A DNA stretch of 64,000 bases. Origin: Hyphomicrobiales bacterium (GTDB taxonomy: Bacteria > Pseudomonadota > Alphaproteobacteria > Rhizobiales > Rhizobiaceae). Position 1 is the first letter of the stretch, and each line of letters starts with the position of its first letter. The stretch is from positions 1 through 64,000 of the forward strand of contig UBZT01000004.1 of NCBI GenBank assembly GCA_900470155.1. The letters are read 5' to 3'. This document shows, one piece after another, positions 8,728 to 17,141 of this stretch. The translations under genes and the position numbers were made by a program. The notes below the pieces were generated by a model. That model worked only from the letters and a program-made list of their open reading frames with translations. It searched no databases and had not been told where the DNA came from.

Positions 8728-11700
8728 TTATTCTGCCGCCGCCCGCTTTTGCGAATAGACCTGGGTGATGAAGGCGCGCAGCGCCGCCGGCTTGACGGGT
8801 TTGTGCTGCAGGGTGATCGAATGGCGCTCGGCTTCGGCGCGGACTTCCGCCGTGCGGTCGGCTGTGATCAGCAGTGCCGGCAATTCCATCTGGTAGAGTG
8901 CCCTGAGCCTGAGGATCGCGCCAATGCCGCTGCCATCACCGAGATGATAGTCGGCAATGACCAGATCCGGCGGAATTGTTTGGTCGGAGATCAGGGTGTC
9001 CATCTCCTGGATGGAACCGGCGCATTGCACGCTGCAGCCCCAGCCGGAAACCAATAGCGCCATGCCTTCGAGGATCTTCGGCTCATTGTCGATGCACAGG
9101 ACGCGGAAACCCTGAAGGGTCAGGTTCGATCTCTCGGCAGCCGAAAGCGGCACGACGCTGGCGCTCACCGGCTTGGCGATTTCGAGCGGCATGACGACGC
9201 GGAAGGTCGTGCCCCGGCCGGGCTTGGAGGTCAGTTCCACCGGATGATGCAGCACGCGGGCGATGCGATCGACGATCGACAGGCCGAGACCCAGACCCGA
9301 CGCCGTGCGCATGCCCTCCTCCAGTCGGGCGAACTCCTTGAACACGGTGCGGAATTTCGACGCCGGGATGCCGATGCCGCTGTCGGTGACCTGGATCACG
9401 ACCTTGTCGCCCTGCAGCCGCGCGGCGACCACGACACGGCCGGCCGGTGTATACTTGATCGCATTGGAGACGAGGTTCTGCACCAGACGGCGCAGCAGCG
9501 TGGGATCGGAACGAACCGCAAGCCTGGTCGGCCTGACCACCAGTTTCAGGTTCTTTTCCCGCGCCATCGGGGCGAAATCGGTTTCGATGCGCTCCAGCAG
9601 GCCGTTCAGCGCCACGGTGGAGAAACGCGGCTTCATCGCGCCGGTGTCGAGACGCGAGATGTCGAGAACGGCGCCGAGGATGCTTTCGACCGATTCCAGC
9701 GCGGAATCGATATTGCGCACCAGCGCGCTGTTGTCGGACGCGCCGAGACGTTCGACCAGCGACGAGGAATAGAGCCGGGCGGCGTTGAGAGGCTGGAGAA
9801 TGTCATGACCGGCAGCGGCAAAGAAGCGCGTCTTGCCGATATTGGCATCGTCTGCGGCAGCTCTTGCCTCGGCCAACGCGTGGTTGACCCGCGTCAGTTC
9901 GGCGGTGCGTTCGCTGACACGCTGTTCCAACGTTTCGTTGGCCTGTTTCAGGGCCCGGTCGGCTTCGACCTGCGCGGTGATATTGGTGAAGGTCGCAACG
10001 ATGCCCTTGTCCGGCATCAGATTGCAGCGCACTTCGAGGATACGTTCGCCGCCGGACAGGATGATGCGGAAGGGATTGTCGAACTGGTGGAAGTTTTGCA
10101 CCACGGCCGTCTGCCCGGCCGGTGCCACGTCGCCACGCTGCGCCAAGATCGCGATGATGTCGGTGAGCGGAAAGCCGACCTGGCCGACATGTTCGGGAAG
10201 GTCGAGCAGGCTGCGGAAGCGCCGGTTCCAGATCGTCAGGCGGTCGGAGGCATCGAAAACGGCAATGCCCTGCTCCATCTGCGACAGCGCCGTCTGCAGC
10301 ATGTCCTGATTGTATTGCAGCGCTTCCGACGCCTGGTCGAGCAGCCAGACCGTGTCGGCCGAGGTGTCCTCGGCTTTCTGCAGGATCAGCGATAGTACAA
10401 GCCGTGCCGAGGACGATCCGATGGCGCTGCCGAGCAGCTGTTCGGAGAAATGGATGAATGCCATGTCGGCCGGGCTGTCGTCTGCCAGCTTGCGGCCGGC
10501 CGTCTGCTCATAGGTGCGAAACGAGCGTTCCATGCGCTCATTGCCGAGATAGCGCGCAATCGCCGCCTTCAGGTCGCCGACGGCGACGCTGGTTTTCCAG
10601 CCGCGCGTGGCAAAATGCGAGCGGGCATGGCGCTTGACGAAGATATCGGACTGGATGCGCTCGACCGGCCGTGGATTGCGGCTGAGCGAGCCGATGATGA
10701 AGGCCGCCGTATTGACCGCGAGGCTGAACAGCGTGGCATTGACCATCGAATCCGCAAAGGCCGGCTCGAACATCTGCAGGCCGGGCAGAAGGAAACCGAG
10801 CACCGCCGATGCGATCCAGGAATGGTCGATGGCGCCAAGGCTGGGCAGGAACAGAAGATAGGCCCAGACGAAAAAGCCGGAGGCGAGGCCGGCGATCGCG
10901 CCGCGCGCATTGGCCCGCCGCCAGATCAGCCCGCCGAACATCGCCGGTGCGATCTGCGCGATCGCGGTGAACGAGAGAAGCCCGATCGAGGCAAGGCCGG
11001 TCGTATTGTCGGCCGAGCGATAATAGACATAACCGAGCAGCATCACGCCGAAGATCGCCGTGCGGCGGATATGCAGGAGCGTCTTGGCAAAGTCCGCCCG
11101 CTGGCTCGGCCGCTCGAGCAGCTTCTGCCGCAGGAAGATCGGCAGCACCATGTCGTTCGAGATCATGATCGCCAGCGCCACCGAGGCAACGATGACCATG
11201 GCGGTCGCGGCGGAAAAGCCGCCGATGAAGGTCAGCAGCGAGACGAGGCTTGCGCCGGCATTCAGGGGCAGCGACAGCACATAGAGATCGGCATCGCCGG
11301 AGCCGCCGAAGATCATGATACCGCCGATCGCCGCCGGCAGCACGAAGATGTTGATGGCGATCAGATAGATCGGCATCAGGATGCCGGCGAGCCGCAATTC
11401 GCGCGGCGTGCGGTTTTCCACCACGGTCACATGGAACTGGCGCGGCAGCATGATGATGGCAAAGGCCGACAGCGCGATCAGCAGGATCCAGCGCGCCGGC
11501 GGCGTCTGGTAGGAGAGGGCGGCCATGACCGCTTCGCTGTTTTGCGCCTTGTGCCAGAGATCGGCCGGCCCGTCGAAGATGAAGAACAGCACGAAGATGC
11601 CGAGCGTCCAGAAGGCGACAAGCTTGACCACCGATTCCATCGCGATCGCCAGGATCAGCCCGTCCTGGTGTTCGGTCGCATCGGTGTGGCGCGTGCCGAA

Positions 11701-12237
11701 GACCACCGCGAAACAGGCCAGCATGAAGGCGACGATCAGCGGCAGGTCGATGAAATAAAGATTGCCGGTGCCGATGCCGTATGCGCTGGGATCCATGACG
11801 GTGGCGACCGAACTGGAGACCGCTTTCAGCTGCAGGGCGATATAGGGGATGATGCCGACCAGGTAGATCACCGTCACCAGCATGCCGACGATCGGGTTCT
11901 TGCCGTAGCGGGCCGCAACGAAGTCGGCGCCGGAGGTGATCTTTTCGGTCTTGGCCAGTTCGACGATACGCCGGAGGATCGGCATGCCGAGCGTATACAT
12001 CAGGATCGGGCCGATATAGATGCCCATGAATTCCAGCCCGCGCTCGGCCGCAAGACCGACGCCGCCGAAATAGGTCCAGGATGTGCAATAGACCGCAAGG
12101 CTGAGCGCGTAGACGGCAGGCCTGCCGCCGGCCGGTACGCCGCTGACACGCGATCTGCGGTCGCCGTAGCTGGCCACGGCGAACAGAAACAGCAGATAGC
12201 CGAGAGCCGAAGCAACGATAATCCAGCCTGGGAGCAC
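8728..12237 (-). CDS. Hybrid histidine kinase with N-terminal SSS transporter-like domain
   Basis: 1169 residues. Residues 1 to about 505 form a 13-helix sodium:solute symporter-like membrane domain. A PAS domain follows (about 640-765), then a coiled coil and a HisKA box with AAGHDILQPLNAARL (phospho-histidine near 800), an HATPase domain with N, G1 and G2 boxes (about 895-1015), and a C-terminal receiver with Asp in IADYHLGD near 1097. This layout is that of the NahK/ErcS'/CbrA-like kinases, which couple a permease-like sensor to a phosphorelay. The attached receiver has no output domain, so phosphate must pass to a separate partner that is not encoded nearby. The start is GTG with a perfect AGGAGG five nt upstream. 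Confidence 0.9.
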   Translation of the reverse strand: MLPGWIIVASALGYLLFLFAVASYGDRRSRVSGVPAGGRPAVYALSLAVYCTSWTYFGGVGLAAERGLEFMGIYIGPILMYTLGMPILRRIVELAKTEKITSGADFVAARYGKNPIVGMLVTVIYLVGIIPYIALQLKAVSSSVATVMDPSAYGIGTGNLYFIDLPLIVAFMLACFAVVFGTRHTDATEHQDGLILAIAMESVVKLVAFWTLGIFVLFFIFDGPADLWHKAQNSEAVMAALSYQTPPARWILLIALSAFAIIMLPRQFHVTVVENRTPRELRLAGILMPIYLIAINIFVLPAAIGGIMIFGGSGDADLYVLSLPLNAGASLVSLLTFIGGFSAATAMVIVASVALAIMISNDMVLPIFLRQKLLERPSQRADFAKTLLHIRRTAIFGVMLLGYVYYRSADNTTGLASIGLLSFTAIAQIAPAMFGGLIWRRANARGAIAGLASGFFVWAYLLFLPSLGAIDHSWIASAVLGFLLPGLQMFEPAFADSMVNATLFSLAVNTAAFIIGSLSRNPRPVERIQSDIFVKRHARSHFATRGWKTSVAVGDLKAAIARYLGNERMERSFRTYEQTAGRKLADDSPADMAFIHFSEQLLGSAIGSSSARLVLSLILQKAEDTSADTVWLLDQASEALQYNQDMLQTALSQMEQGIAVFDASDRLTIWNRRFRSLLDLPEHVGQVGFPLTDIIAILAQRGDVAPAGQTAVVQNFHQFDNPFRIILSGGERILEVRCNLMPDKGIVATFTNITAQVEADRALKQANETLEQRVSERTAELTRVNHALAEARAAADDANIGKTRFFAAAGHDILQPLNAARLYSSSLVERLGASDNSALVRNIDSALESVESILGAVLDISRLDTGAMKPRFSTVALNGLLERIETDFAPMAREKNLKLVVRPTRLAVRSDPTLLRRLVQNLVSNAIKYTPAGRVVVAARLQGDKVVIQVTDSGIGIPASKFRTVFKEFARLEEGMRTASGLGLGLSIVDRIARVLHHPVELTSKPGRGTTFRVVMPLEIAKPVSASVVPLSAAERSNLTLQGFRVLCIDNEPKILEGMALLVSGWGCSVQCAGSIQEMDTLISDQTIPPDLVIADYHLGDGSGIGAILRLRALYQMELPALLITADRTAEVRAEAERHSITLQHKPVKPAALRAFITQVYSQKRAAAE

Positions 12238-12439
12238 TTTTTCCTCCTGAACGGCACCCGACGGAAACTCTAGGGGAAGTCGACCGTTTTTGAAATCGCC
12301 TTCAACTTGGCCTTAAGTCGAAGATCAGATTGACCAAATCGAAATTTACCATTCCCGAATGGAAAATCTTTCTTTAACCATTGCGAAGGGATCGCCGCGC
12401 GCCGGCGGTTGGCTCAGCGCAGCACAAAAGGAGAGCGGT

Positions 12440-12865
12440 ATGCTGAACGAATTCAAGACATTCATTGCCCGGGGCAATGTCATGGACCTCGCCGTCGGTG
12501 TGATCATCGGCGGTGCCTTCGGCCTGATCGTGAACTCGCTGGTCCAGGACATCGTCATGCCGGTCGTCGGTGTGGTTTTCGGTGGCTTCGACTTCTCCAA
12601 CTATTTCCTGGCGCTGAGCGACAAGGTCACGGCGACGTCGCTGGCCGCTGCCCGCGAACAGGGGGCCGTTTTCGCCTACGGCAATTTCATCACCGTGGTG
12701 ATCAATTTTGTCATTCTCGCCTGGATCATCTTCCTGATGGTCAAGGGCGTAAACACGCTGCGCAAGTCGCTGGAGAAGCAGGAAAAGCAGGCGGCCGAAG
12801 ACGCGCCGCCGCCGGCCGACATCCAGCTGCTCACCGAGATCCGCGACCTCCTGAAGAAGCCCTGA
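12440..12865 (+). CDS. mscL: Large-conductance mechanosensitive channel MscL
   Basis: 141 residues, the normal MscL length. It opens with an amphipathic N-terminal helix ([20 protein letters not shown]), followed by the pore helix [16 protein letters not shown], a periplasmic loop, TM2 (about 80-105) and a charged cytoplasmic helix ending DLLKKP. It forms a homopentameric inner-membrane channel that releases osmolytes on hypo-osmotic shock. ATG 12440 has AAAGGAGAG upstream. The frame stays open for 27 more codons, but they include the ribosome site. It is transcribed away from the histidine kinase gene. Confidence 0.96.
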   Translation: MLNEFKTFIARGNVMDLAVGVIIGGAFGLIVNSLVQDIVMPVVGVVFGGFDFSNYFLALSDKVTATSLAAAREQGAVFAYGNFITVVINFVILAWIIFLMVKGVNTLRKSLEKQEKQAAEDAPPPADIQLLTEIRDLLKKP

Positions 12866-12875
12866 TGCTGTTTGC

Positions 12876-12905
12876 GCCGTGGCCAATTCTGCAAGAGGCC
12901 ACGGC
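12876..12905. terminator. Inverted repeat after mscL
   Basis: GCCGTGGCC at 12876-12884 pairs perfectly with GGCCACGGC at 12897-12905, giving a 9-bp GC-rich stem with a 12-nt loop just beyond the mscL stop. There is no T-run, so intrinsic termination is uncertain. It may instead protect the mRNA 3' end. Confidence 0.4.
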
Positions 12906-13005
12906 GATCCATCACCTGAATCGATCCCTTGCTCAATCATTGTCATGGGATTTTTGCCTGCCGATCGGCTAGATCAGGTCCACTGATCCCTGGAGACGCC
13001 GATTC

Positions 13006-14175
13006 ATGCCGTTTTTGAATGCCCTTAGCGCCCGTGCACTTGCCGCCCCGGAGAGCGGCATTGTCGAACTGGTCAACCATGCCCGCACCCGCGACAACCT
13101 TCTGCCGCTCTGGGTCGGCGAGGGCGATCTGCCAACGCCGGACTTTATCAGCAAGGCGGCCAGCGATGCGCTGCTTGGCGGCGAGACCTTCTACACCTGG
13201 CAGCGCGGCGTGCCGGAACTGCGCCAGGCGCTGGCCAACTATTACAGCCGCCATTTCGCCGTCGACCTGCCGGCCGATCATTTCTATGCGACGGGTTCCG
13301 GCATGCAGGCCATCGTGCTCTGCGTCCAGGCACTGACCTCGCCGGGCGACGAGATGGTCTATCTGTCGCCGACCTGGCCGAACATCGTCTCGGCGATCGA
13401 AATCGCCGGGGCCAAGGCCGTCGGCCTGCCGCTGACCTTTGCCGACGGCCGCTGGTCGCTCGATTTCGACAGGCTCGAGGCGATGATCACGCCGAAGACC
13501 AAGGCGCTGTTCATCAATACGCCGTCGAACCCGACCGGCTGGACGGCGACGAAGGACGACCTGAAAAAGGTCCTGGAGATTGCCCGCCGCCACGGCATCT
13601 GGATCCTCGCCGACGAGATCTATGCGCTCTATTATTACGGCGAAGGCGCGCGTGCGCCCTCCTTCCTCGACGTGATGGAAGAGGGCGACCGGGTGCTGTT
13701 TGCCAATTCCTTCTCGAAGAACTGGTCGATGACCGGCTGGCGCGTCGGCTGGATCGTTGCGCCGCCGGAGATCGGCCATGTGCTGGAAAACCTGATCCAG
13801 TATTCGACCTCGGGTGTTGCGCCATTCATGCAGCGCGGCGCGGTGGCAGCGCTCGACCAGGGCGACGGCTTTGTTGCCGAAAACATCGCCCGCGCCACCC
13901 AGGCGCGCGATATCCTCTGCGACCGGCTGATTGCCACCAACCGGGTCGAGACGCTGAAGCCCGAGGGCGCGCTCTACGCTTTTCTCAAGATCGACGGCAT
14001 CACCGACAGCCGAAAGGCCGCCTTCGACATCGTCAACCAGACCGGTGTCGGCCTGGCGCCGGGCACCGCCTTCGGTGTCGGCGGCGAGGCCTTCCTGCGC
14101 GCCTGCTTCCTGCGCAATGCCAAGCAGATCGAGGAAGCCGCCGACCGCCTGAGCCGCTATATCCTGGCGCTTTGA
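13006..14175 (+). CDS. PLP-dependent aminotransferase, class I/II
   Basis: 389 residues, fold type I. It shows the substrate-side glycine loop (GSGMQAIVL), NTPSNPTG with the Asn that contacts the cofactor ring, LADEIYALYYYG with the Asp/Tyr pair, and the Schiff-base lysine in NSFSKNWSMTGWRVGW, followed by the conserved arginine region near the C-terminus. It transfers amino groups between an amino acid and a 2-oxo acid in the cytoplasm. The closest visible pattern is the aspartate/aromatic aminotransferase subgroup, but the amino donor cannot be fixed. ATG 13006 has TGGAG 8 nt upstream. It stands as a single gene between mscL and galE. Confidence 0.88.
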   Translation: MPFLNALSARALAAPESGIVELVNHARTRDNLLPLWVGEGDLPTPDFISKAASDALLGGETFYTWQRGVPELRQALANYYSRHFAVDLPADHFYATGSGMQAIVLCVQALTSPGDEMVYLSPTWPNIVSAIEIAGAKAVGLPLTFADGRWSLDFDRLEAMITPKTKALFINTPSNPTGWTATKDDLKKVLEIARRHGIWILADEIYALYYYGEGARAPSFLDVMEEGDRVLFANSFSKNWSMTGWRVGWIVAPPEIGHVLENLIQYSTSGVAPFMQRGAVAALDQGDGFVAENIARATQARDILCDRLIATNRVETLKPEGALYAFLKIDGITDSRKAAFDIVNQTGVGLAPGTAFGVGGEAFLRACFLRNAKQIEEAADRLSRYILAL

Positions 14176-14350
14176 GCGCAGCGATCCGCGCTCTCGGCAA
14201 TATCGGTAAAATTTGAACGATTTTGCCGGAAAACATTTAAGCATGTTGCCATTTAAAGCGGCAAAATCAGCGGCTTAGACAGCGCGGATAAACATTCGAC
14301 AATGTCGCCGTGATTAGCTCTGCCCAAGAAGAACACTTGGGAAGACAATC

Positions 14351-15385
14351 ATGGCGATCTTGGTCACCGGTGGTGCCGGTTATATCGGCAGCCATATGGT
14401 CTGGGCACTGCTGGATGCCGGCGAGGACGTCGTCGTCGTCGACCGGCTGTCGACGGGGTTCCGCTGGGCTGTGGCGCCGCAGGCGCGTTTCTATCTCGGT
14501 GACATCGGCGAACCGGGCGTGCTCAAGCAGGTCTTTGCCGAAAACCGGATCGAGGCGATCATCCATTTTGCCGGCTCGATCGTCGTGCCGGACTCGGTGT
14601 CCGATCCGCTCGGCTATTACGAAAACAACACCGGCAACACCCACAGGCTGCTGAGCGCGGCCGTCAAGGCGGGGATCGACAAGGTGATCTTCTCGTCCAC
14701 GGCTGCCGTCTATGGCCAGCCGGATCAGCCGCTGCCGATCCGGGAAGACGCCGCCTTGCGTCCGGGCTCGCCCTATGGCCAGTCGAAGCTGATGAGTGAG
14801 ATGATGCTGCGCGATACGGCGCGTGCCCATGACTTGCGTTATGTCGCGCTGCGGTATTTCAACGTCGCAGGCGCCGATGTGAAGGGCAGGGCGGGCAATT
14901 CGGCAGCCGGCGCCACGCATCTGCTGAAAGTCGCCTGCGAAGCCGCCCTCGGCAAGCGCAAGTCGGTCTCGGTCTTCGGCACCGACTATCCGACGCCCGA
15001 CGGCACCGGCGTGCGCGACTTCATCCATATCAACGATCTGGTCGACGCCCATCTGCGGGCGCTTGCCTATCTGCGCGATGGCGGCGAACCGCTGATTGCC
15101 AATTGCGGCTATGGCCGGGGTTATTCCGTGCTCGATATCCTGCGCGCGGTGCAAGAGGTCAGTGGCCAGCCGATCGCCGTCGAATACGGCCCGCGCCGGC
15201 CGGGCGATGCGCCGCTGGTCGTGGCCGATGCGACGCTGGCCAGAGACCGGCTCGGCTGGGTTCCGCGCCATGACGATCTGGAGGTCATCGTCGAAACCGC
15301 GCTCGCCTGGGAACGCCGCCTAGACGACCTCGTCGCCCCCGACATCGACGGCCTGCGTCGCCGCCTGGTGGCCGGCGGCTTCTGA
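14351..15385 (+). CDS. galE: UDP-glucose 4-epimerase
   Basis: 344 residues, an extended short-chain dehydrogenase. The NAD-binding TGGAGYIG is at residues 6-13, the catalytic triad is SST (115-117), Tyr142 and Lys146 (PYGQSK), and ALRYFNVAGAD plus DGTGVRDFIHINDL are typical of GalE. It interconverts UDP-glucose and UDP-galactose, supplying galactose for exopolysaccharide and LPS; the rhizobial paralogue involved in EPS is called exoB. It is monocistronic, with GGGAAGAC upstream of ATG 14351. Activity on UDP-GlcNAc or UDP-xylose is possible in this family. Confidence 0.9.
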   Translation: MAILVTGGAGYIGSHMVWALLDAGEDVVVVDRLSTGFRWAVAPQARFYLGDIGEPGVLKQVFAENRIEAIIHFAGSIVVPDSVSDPLGYYENNTGNTHRLLSAAVKAGIDKVIFSSTAAVYGQPDQPLPIREDAALRPGSPYGQSKLMSEMMLRDTARAHDLRYVALRYFNVAGADVKGRAGNSAAGATHLLKVACEAALGKRKSVSVFGTDYPTPDGTGVRDFIHINDLVDAHLRALAYLRDGGEPLIANCGYGRGYSVLDILRAVQEVSGQPIAVEYGPRRPGDAPLVVADATLARDRLGWVPRHDDLEVIVETALAWERRLDDLVAPDIDGLRRRLVAGGF

Positions 15386-15392
15386 TCCGCCC

Positions 15393-15415
15393 GGCCTTGC
15401 AGGCCCCGCAAGGCC
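15393..15415. terminator. Inverted repeat between convergent genes
   Basis: GGCCTTGC (15393-15400) pairs with GCAAGGCC (15408-15415), an 8-bp stem and 7-nt loop in the 66-bp gap between galE and the convergent hydratase-like gene. No clear T-run follows on either strand, so a transcription barrier is only likely by position. Confidence 0.35.
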
Positions 15416-15451
15416 TCAAGCGACACCGCTGTCCGGTGCCGCTGTTCCGGA

Positions 15452-16231
15452 TTACGCCGTCAGGCGAACGGCCATCGTATATCCACCCTCGATCTCGACC
15501 GTCAGCAGGCCGGGCTGTTCCGCGACCGGCGCGCCGCACAGGCTGCCGGTGGTTATGATCTCGCCGGCCGAAAGCGAGTCGGCCGGCCGGTCGCTCTTCG
15601 ATGCCCAGCCGCTCAGCCAGTCCATCACATTGCCGGTCGGATGGCGGGCTTCGGCCGCGTAGATCGTCGTCTCGCCAAGGCGCACGACCAACTGCTTTTC
15701 GCCATTGAGATCAAGCAGGCTCTGCGGCACGCTCGGCCCGAGCGCATAACCGCCATTGCCGAGCCGGTCGGCGAGAAACAGCAGATAGGGCGCCTTGCCG
15801 CCTTCGGCGATGCGGCTGTCGAGGATCTCGACGCCGAGATGCACGCGGCCGATCGCAGCCCGGATCTCGTCAATGCTATAGCCCTCGGCGCGCGGCGGCA
15901 GGGCGGAGGCCAGCGTCACCGCGATTTCGACCTCGATCTTCACGCCCGCGCGCCAGGGAAATTCGGCGACCGTCTGGTCGCCATCCAGCGAGAGCGGCCA
16001 CAGGCGGCCGACAACCGGAATACCGTCGGGCGAACGCGCCACCTTGTAGCCGAGCGGCTCCGAGGGCAGCGCCGAAGAGGTGATCTCCTGCACGGCCATG
16101 GCCTCGGTGACGCTGGAGGGCACGCCGAGTTCGGCGGCCGGAATGCGCGCCTTCGCTTCGTTGATCTGGGCTGCGCTGAACTGGGCCGCCAGATGCTGCG
16201 GGTCGAAGGGGACTGAAGACGGGTGGGTCAT
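15452..16231 (-). CDS. 2-keto-4-pentenoate hydratase-like (FAH superfamily) protein
   Basis: 259 residues from ATG 16231. The frame is open further up but loses family character. It shows GYKVARSPDGIPVVGRLWP near 62-80, EVEIAVTLASALPP with the metal-binding Glu pair, VEILDSR, LADRLGNGGYALGP, TGNVMDWLSGWA and LSAGEIITTGSLCGA. This is the MhpD/HpcG-type hydratase-decarboxylase pattern, a magnesium-dependent class that hydrates 2-hydroxypenta-2,4-dienoates in meta-cleavage pathways. No ring-cleavage genes are adjacent, so the physiological substrate is unknown. It is convergent with galE. Confidence 0.8.
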   Translation of the reverse strand: MTHPSSVPFDPQHLAAQFSAAQINEAKARIPAAELGVPSSVTEAMAVQEITSSALPSEPLGYKVARSPDGIPVVGRLWPLSLDGDQTVAEFPWRAGVKIEVEIAVTLASALPPRAEGYSIDEIRAAIGRVHLGVEILDSRIAEGGKAPYLLFLADRLGNGGYALGPSVPQSLLDLNGEKQLVVRLGETTIYAAEARHPTGNVMDWLSGWASKSDRPADSLSAGEIITTGSLCGAPVAEQPGLLTVEIEGGYTMAVRLTA

Positions 16232-16622
16232 GGCTGGTCCTGCGCGAGAGGAAAGGTGTCGGCTGCGGCCCGCTGTCACGGACCGCGCCGCACATCTCTT
16301 ACAGGCGGTGAACCATGAAGTCACCTCGCGGGCAGGCCGTGACAAGCGCTCCCGGCTGCGATCCGCCGATGGCGGATGCGCCTGCCGACGCCGCGCCGCC
16401 GCACCAGACGCCGGCATCCCGATACGTTTTCCGGGCCGCGATGACGACGGTTAACAGGAGATGAATAGCTCAGGCTTCAGCAATGCGTAAAATGCATAGG
16501 TGCCGTGAAAGCTTGTGTATTTCGTAAGTCGCAGCAAGCGCTTATATGCACATCATCGAAACGACGCCGGGACCGGAAAAGAGGTTGCTGACGTCAATAC
16601 AGCCTCCGGAAAGGGGATTATC
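16232..16622. other. Gene-free stretch upstream of the DUF1127 gene
   Basis: 390 bp with no convincing protein-coding frame. The right half (16440-16622) is more AT-rich than the left and probably holds the promoter of the DUF1127 gene. TTATAT at 16542-16547 could serve as a -10 box, but I see no well-spaced -35 partner. I recognise no RNA gene or repeat here. Confidence 0.5.
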
Positions 16623-16769
16623 ATGAACGTAGCACGCTCTTTCAACAACTGGCGCAAGTACCGCAAGACTGTCGCAGAACTCGGCCGCATGAGCGCCCGC
16701 GAACTCAGCGACGTCGGCATCAGCCGCGCCGACATCGAACGCGTTGCCCGCGGCGCATTCGCCCGCTAA
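16623..16769 (+). CDS. DUF1127 small arginine-rich protein
   Basis: 48 residues, typical for the short alphaproteobacterial DUF1127 (YjiS-like) proteins. It has an arginine-rich helix (NNWRKYRKTVAEL) followed by LGRMSARELSDVGISRADIERVARG, the characteristic second half. The family is known in Agrobacterium for affecting phosphate uptake, growth phase behaviour and RNA metabolism; this copy's role is inferred only from the family. AAGGGG lies just upstream of the ATG, and a strong terminator follows. Confidence 0.88.
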   Translation: MNVARSFNNWRKYRKTVAELGRMSARELSDVGISRADIERVARGAFAR

Positions 16770-16800
16770 GCCGCCACAACAGACTATGCCTGCCTGCACG

Positions 16801-16827
16801 ACGCCCGCTGATGACGCGGGCGTTTTT
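16801..16827 (+). terminator. Rho-independent terminator of the DUF1127 gene
   Basis: ACGCCCGC at 16801-16808 and GCGGGCGT at 16816-16823 form an 8-bp GC-rich stem with a 7-nt loop, directly followed by a run of T (16823-16827). This is a textbook intrinsic terminator about 30 bp after the stop codon. Confidence 0.88.
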
Positions 16828-16838
16828 GCGTTCGGGCT

Positions 16839-16964
16839 TCACTGGCTGGGGGATTGATCGATCGCATGCGGCGACGGAGGCCCATCACTGACCTCGCCCG
16901 GCGGGCGCAGCAGCAGATAGGCGGAAATAAGGGCGGCAGCGACGACAGCCAATCGAACCAACAT
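16839..16964 (-). CDS. Possible 41-residue single-pass membrane protein
   Basis: From ATG 16964 the frame gives MLVRLAVVAAALISAYLLLR, a clean hydrophobic helix, followed by a short proline-rich polar tail. Such mini membrane proteins are often annotated in rhizobia. The frame stays open upstream to 17102, but that part is AT-rich and lies in the tRNA-Thr islet border. There is no strong ribosome site. It may simply be chance. Confidence 0.35.
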   Translation of the reverse strand: MLVRLAVVAAALISAYLLLRPPGEVSDGPPSPHAIDQSPSQ

Positions 16965-16980
16965 GATCTGTGAAATTTTT

Positions 16981-17014
16981 GGGGAGCAAATTGGTGCTTT
17001 TAGGGAGATTTGAA
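16981..17014. repeat. Distal att-like repeat of the tRNA-Thr islet
   Basis: This stretch matches 18533-18566 at 29 of 34 positions in the same orientation. The second half of the match is the 3' end of the tRNA-Thr gene, including the encoded CCA. A partial copy of a tRNA 3' end at the far side of an AT-richer insert is the usual outcome of site-specific integration into the tRNA, with the intact tRNA kept at the other end. Confidence 0.65.
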
Positions 17015-17141
17015 TCCGACTAAGAAATCTGAAAAAGCCCAGAAAACAAGGGATTGTGGCGGTGGATTTGATCCGTTTGTATATGAGTTGTGCATAGGGC
17101 ACGAATCATTTCGATGCTGCGTCACGTAGCGGATATGATCT

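Noticed and set aside
10450..12273. 607-codon frame opposite the hybrid histidine kinase
   Set aside because: Composition dominated by Asp, His, Arg and Gly, and no domain. The sense strand has all kinase and receiver motifs.
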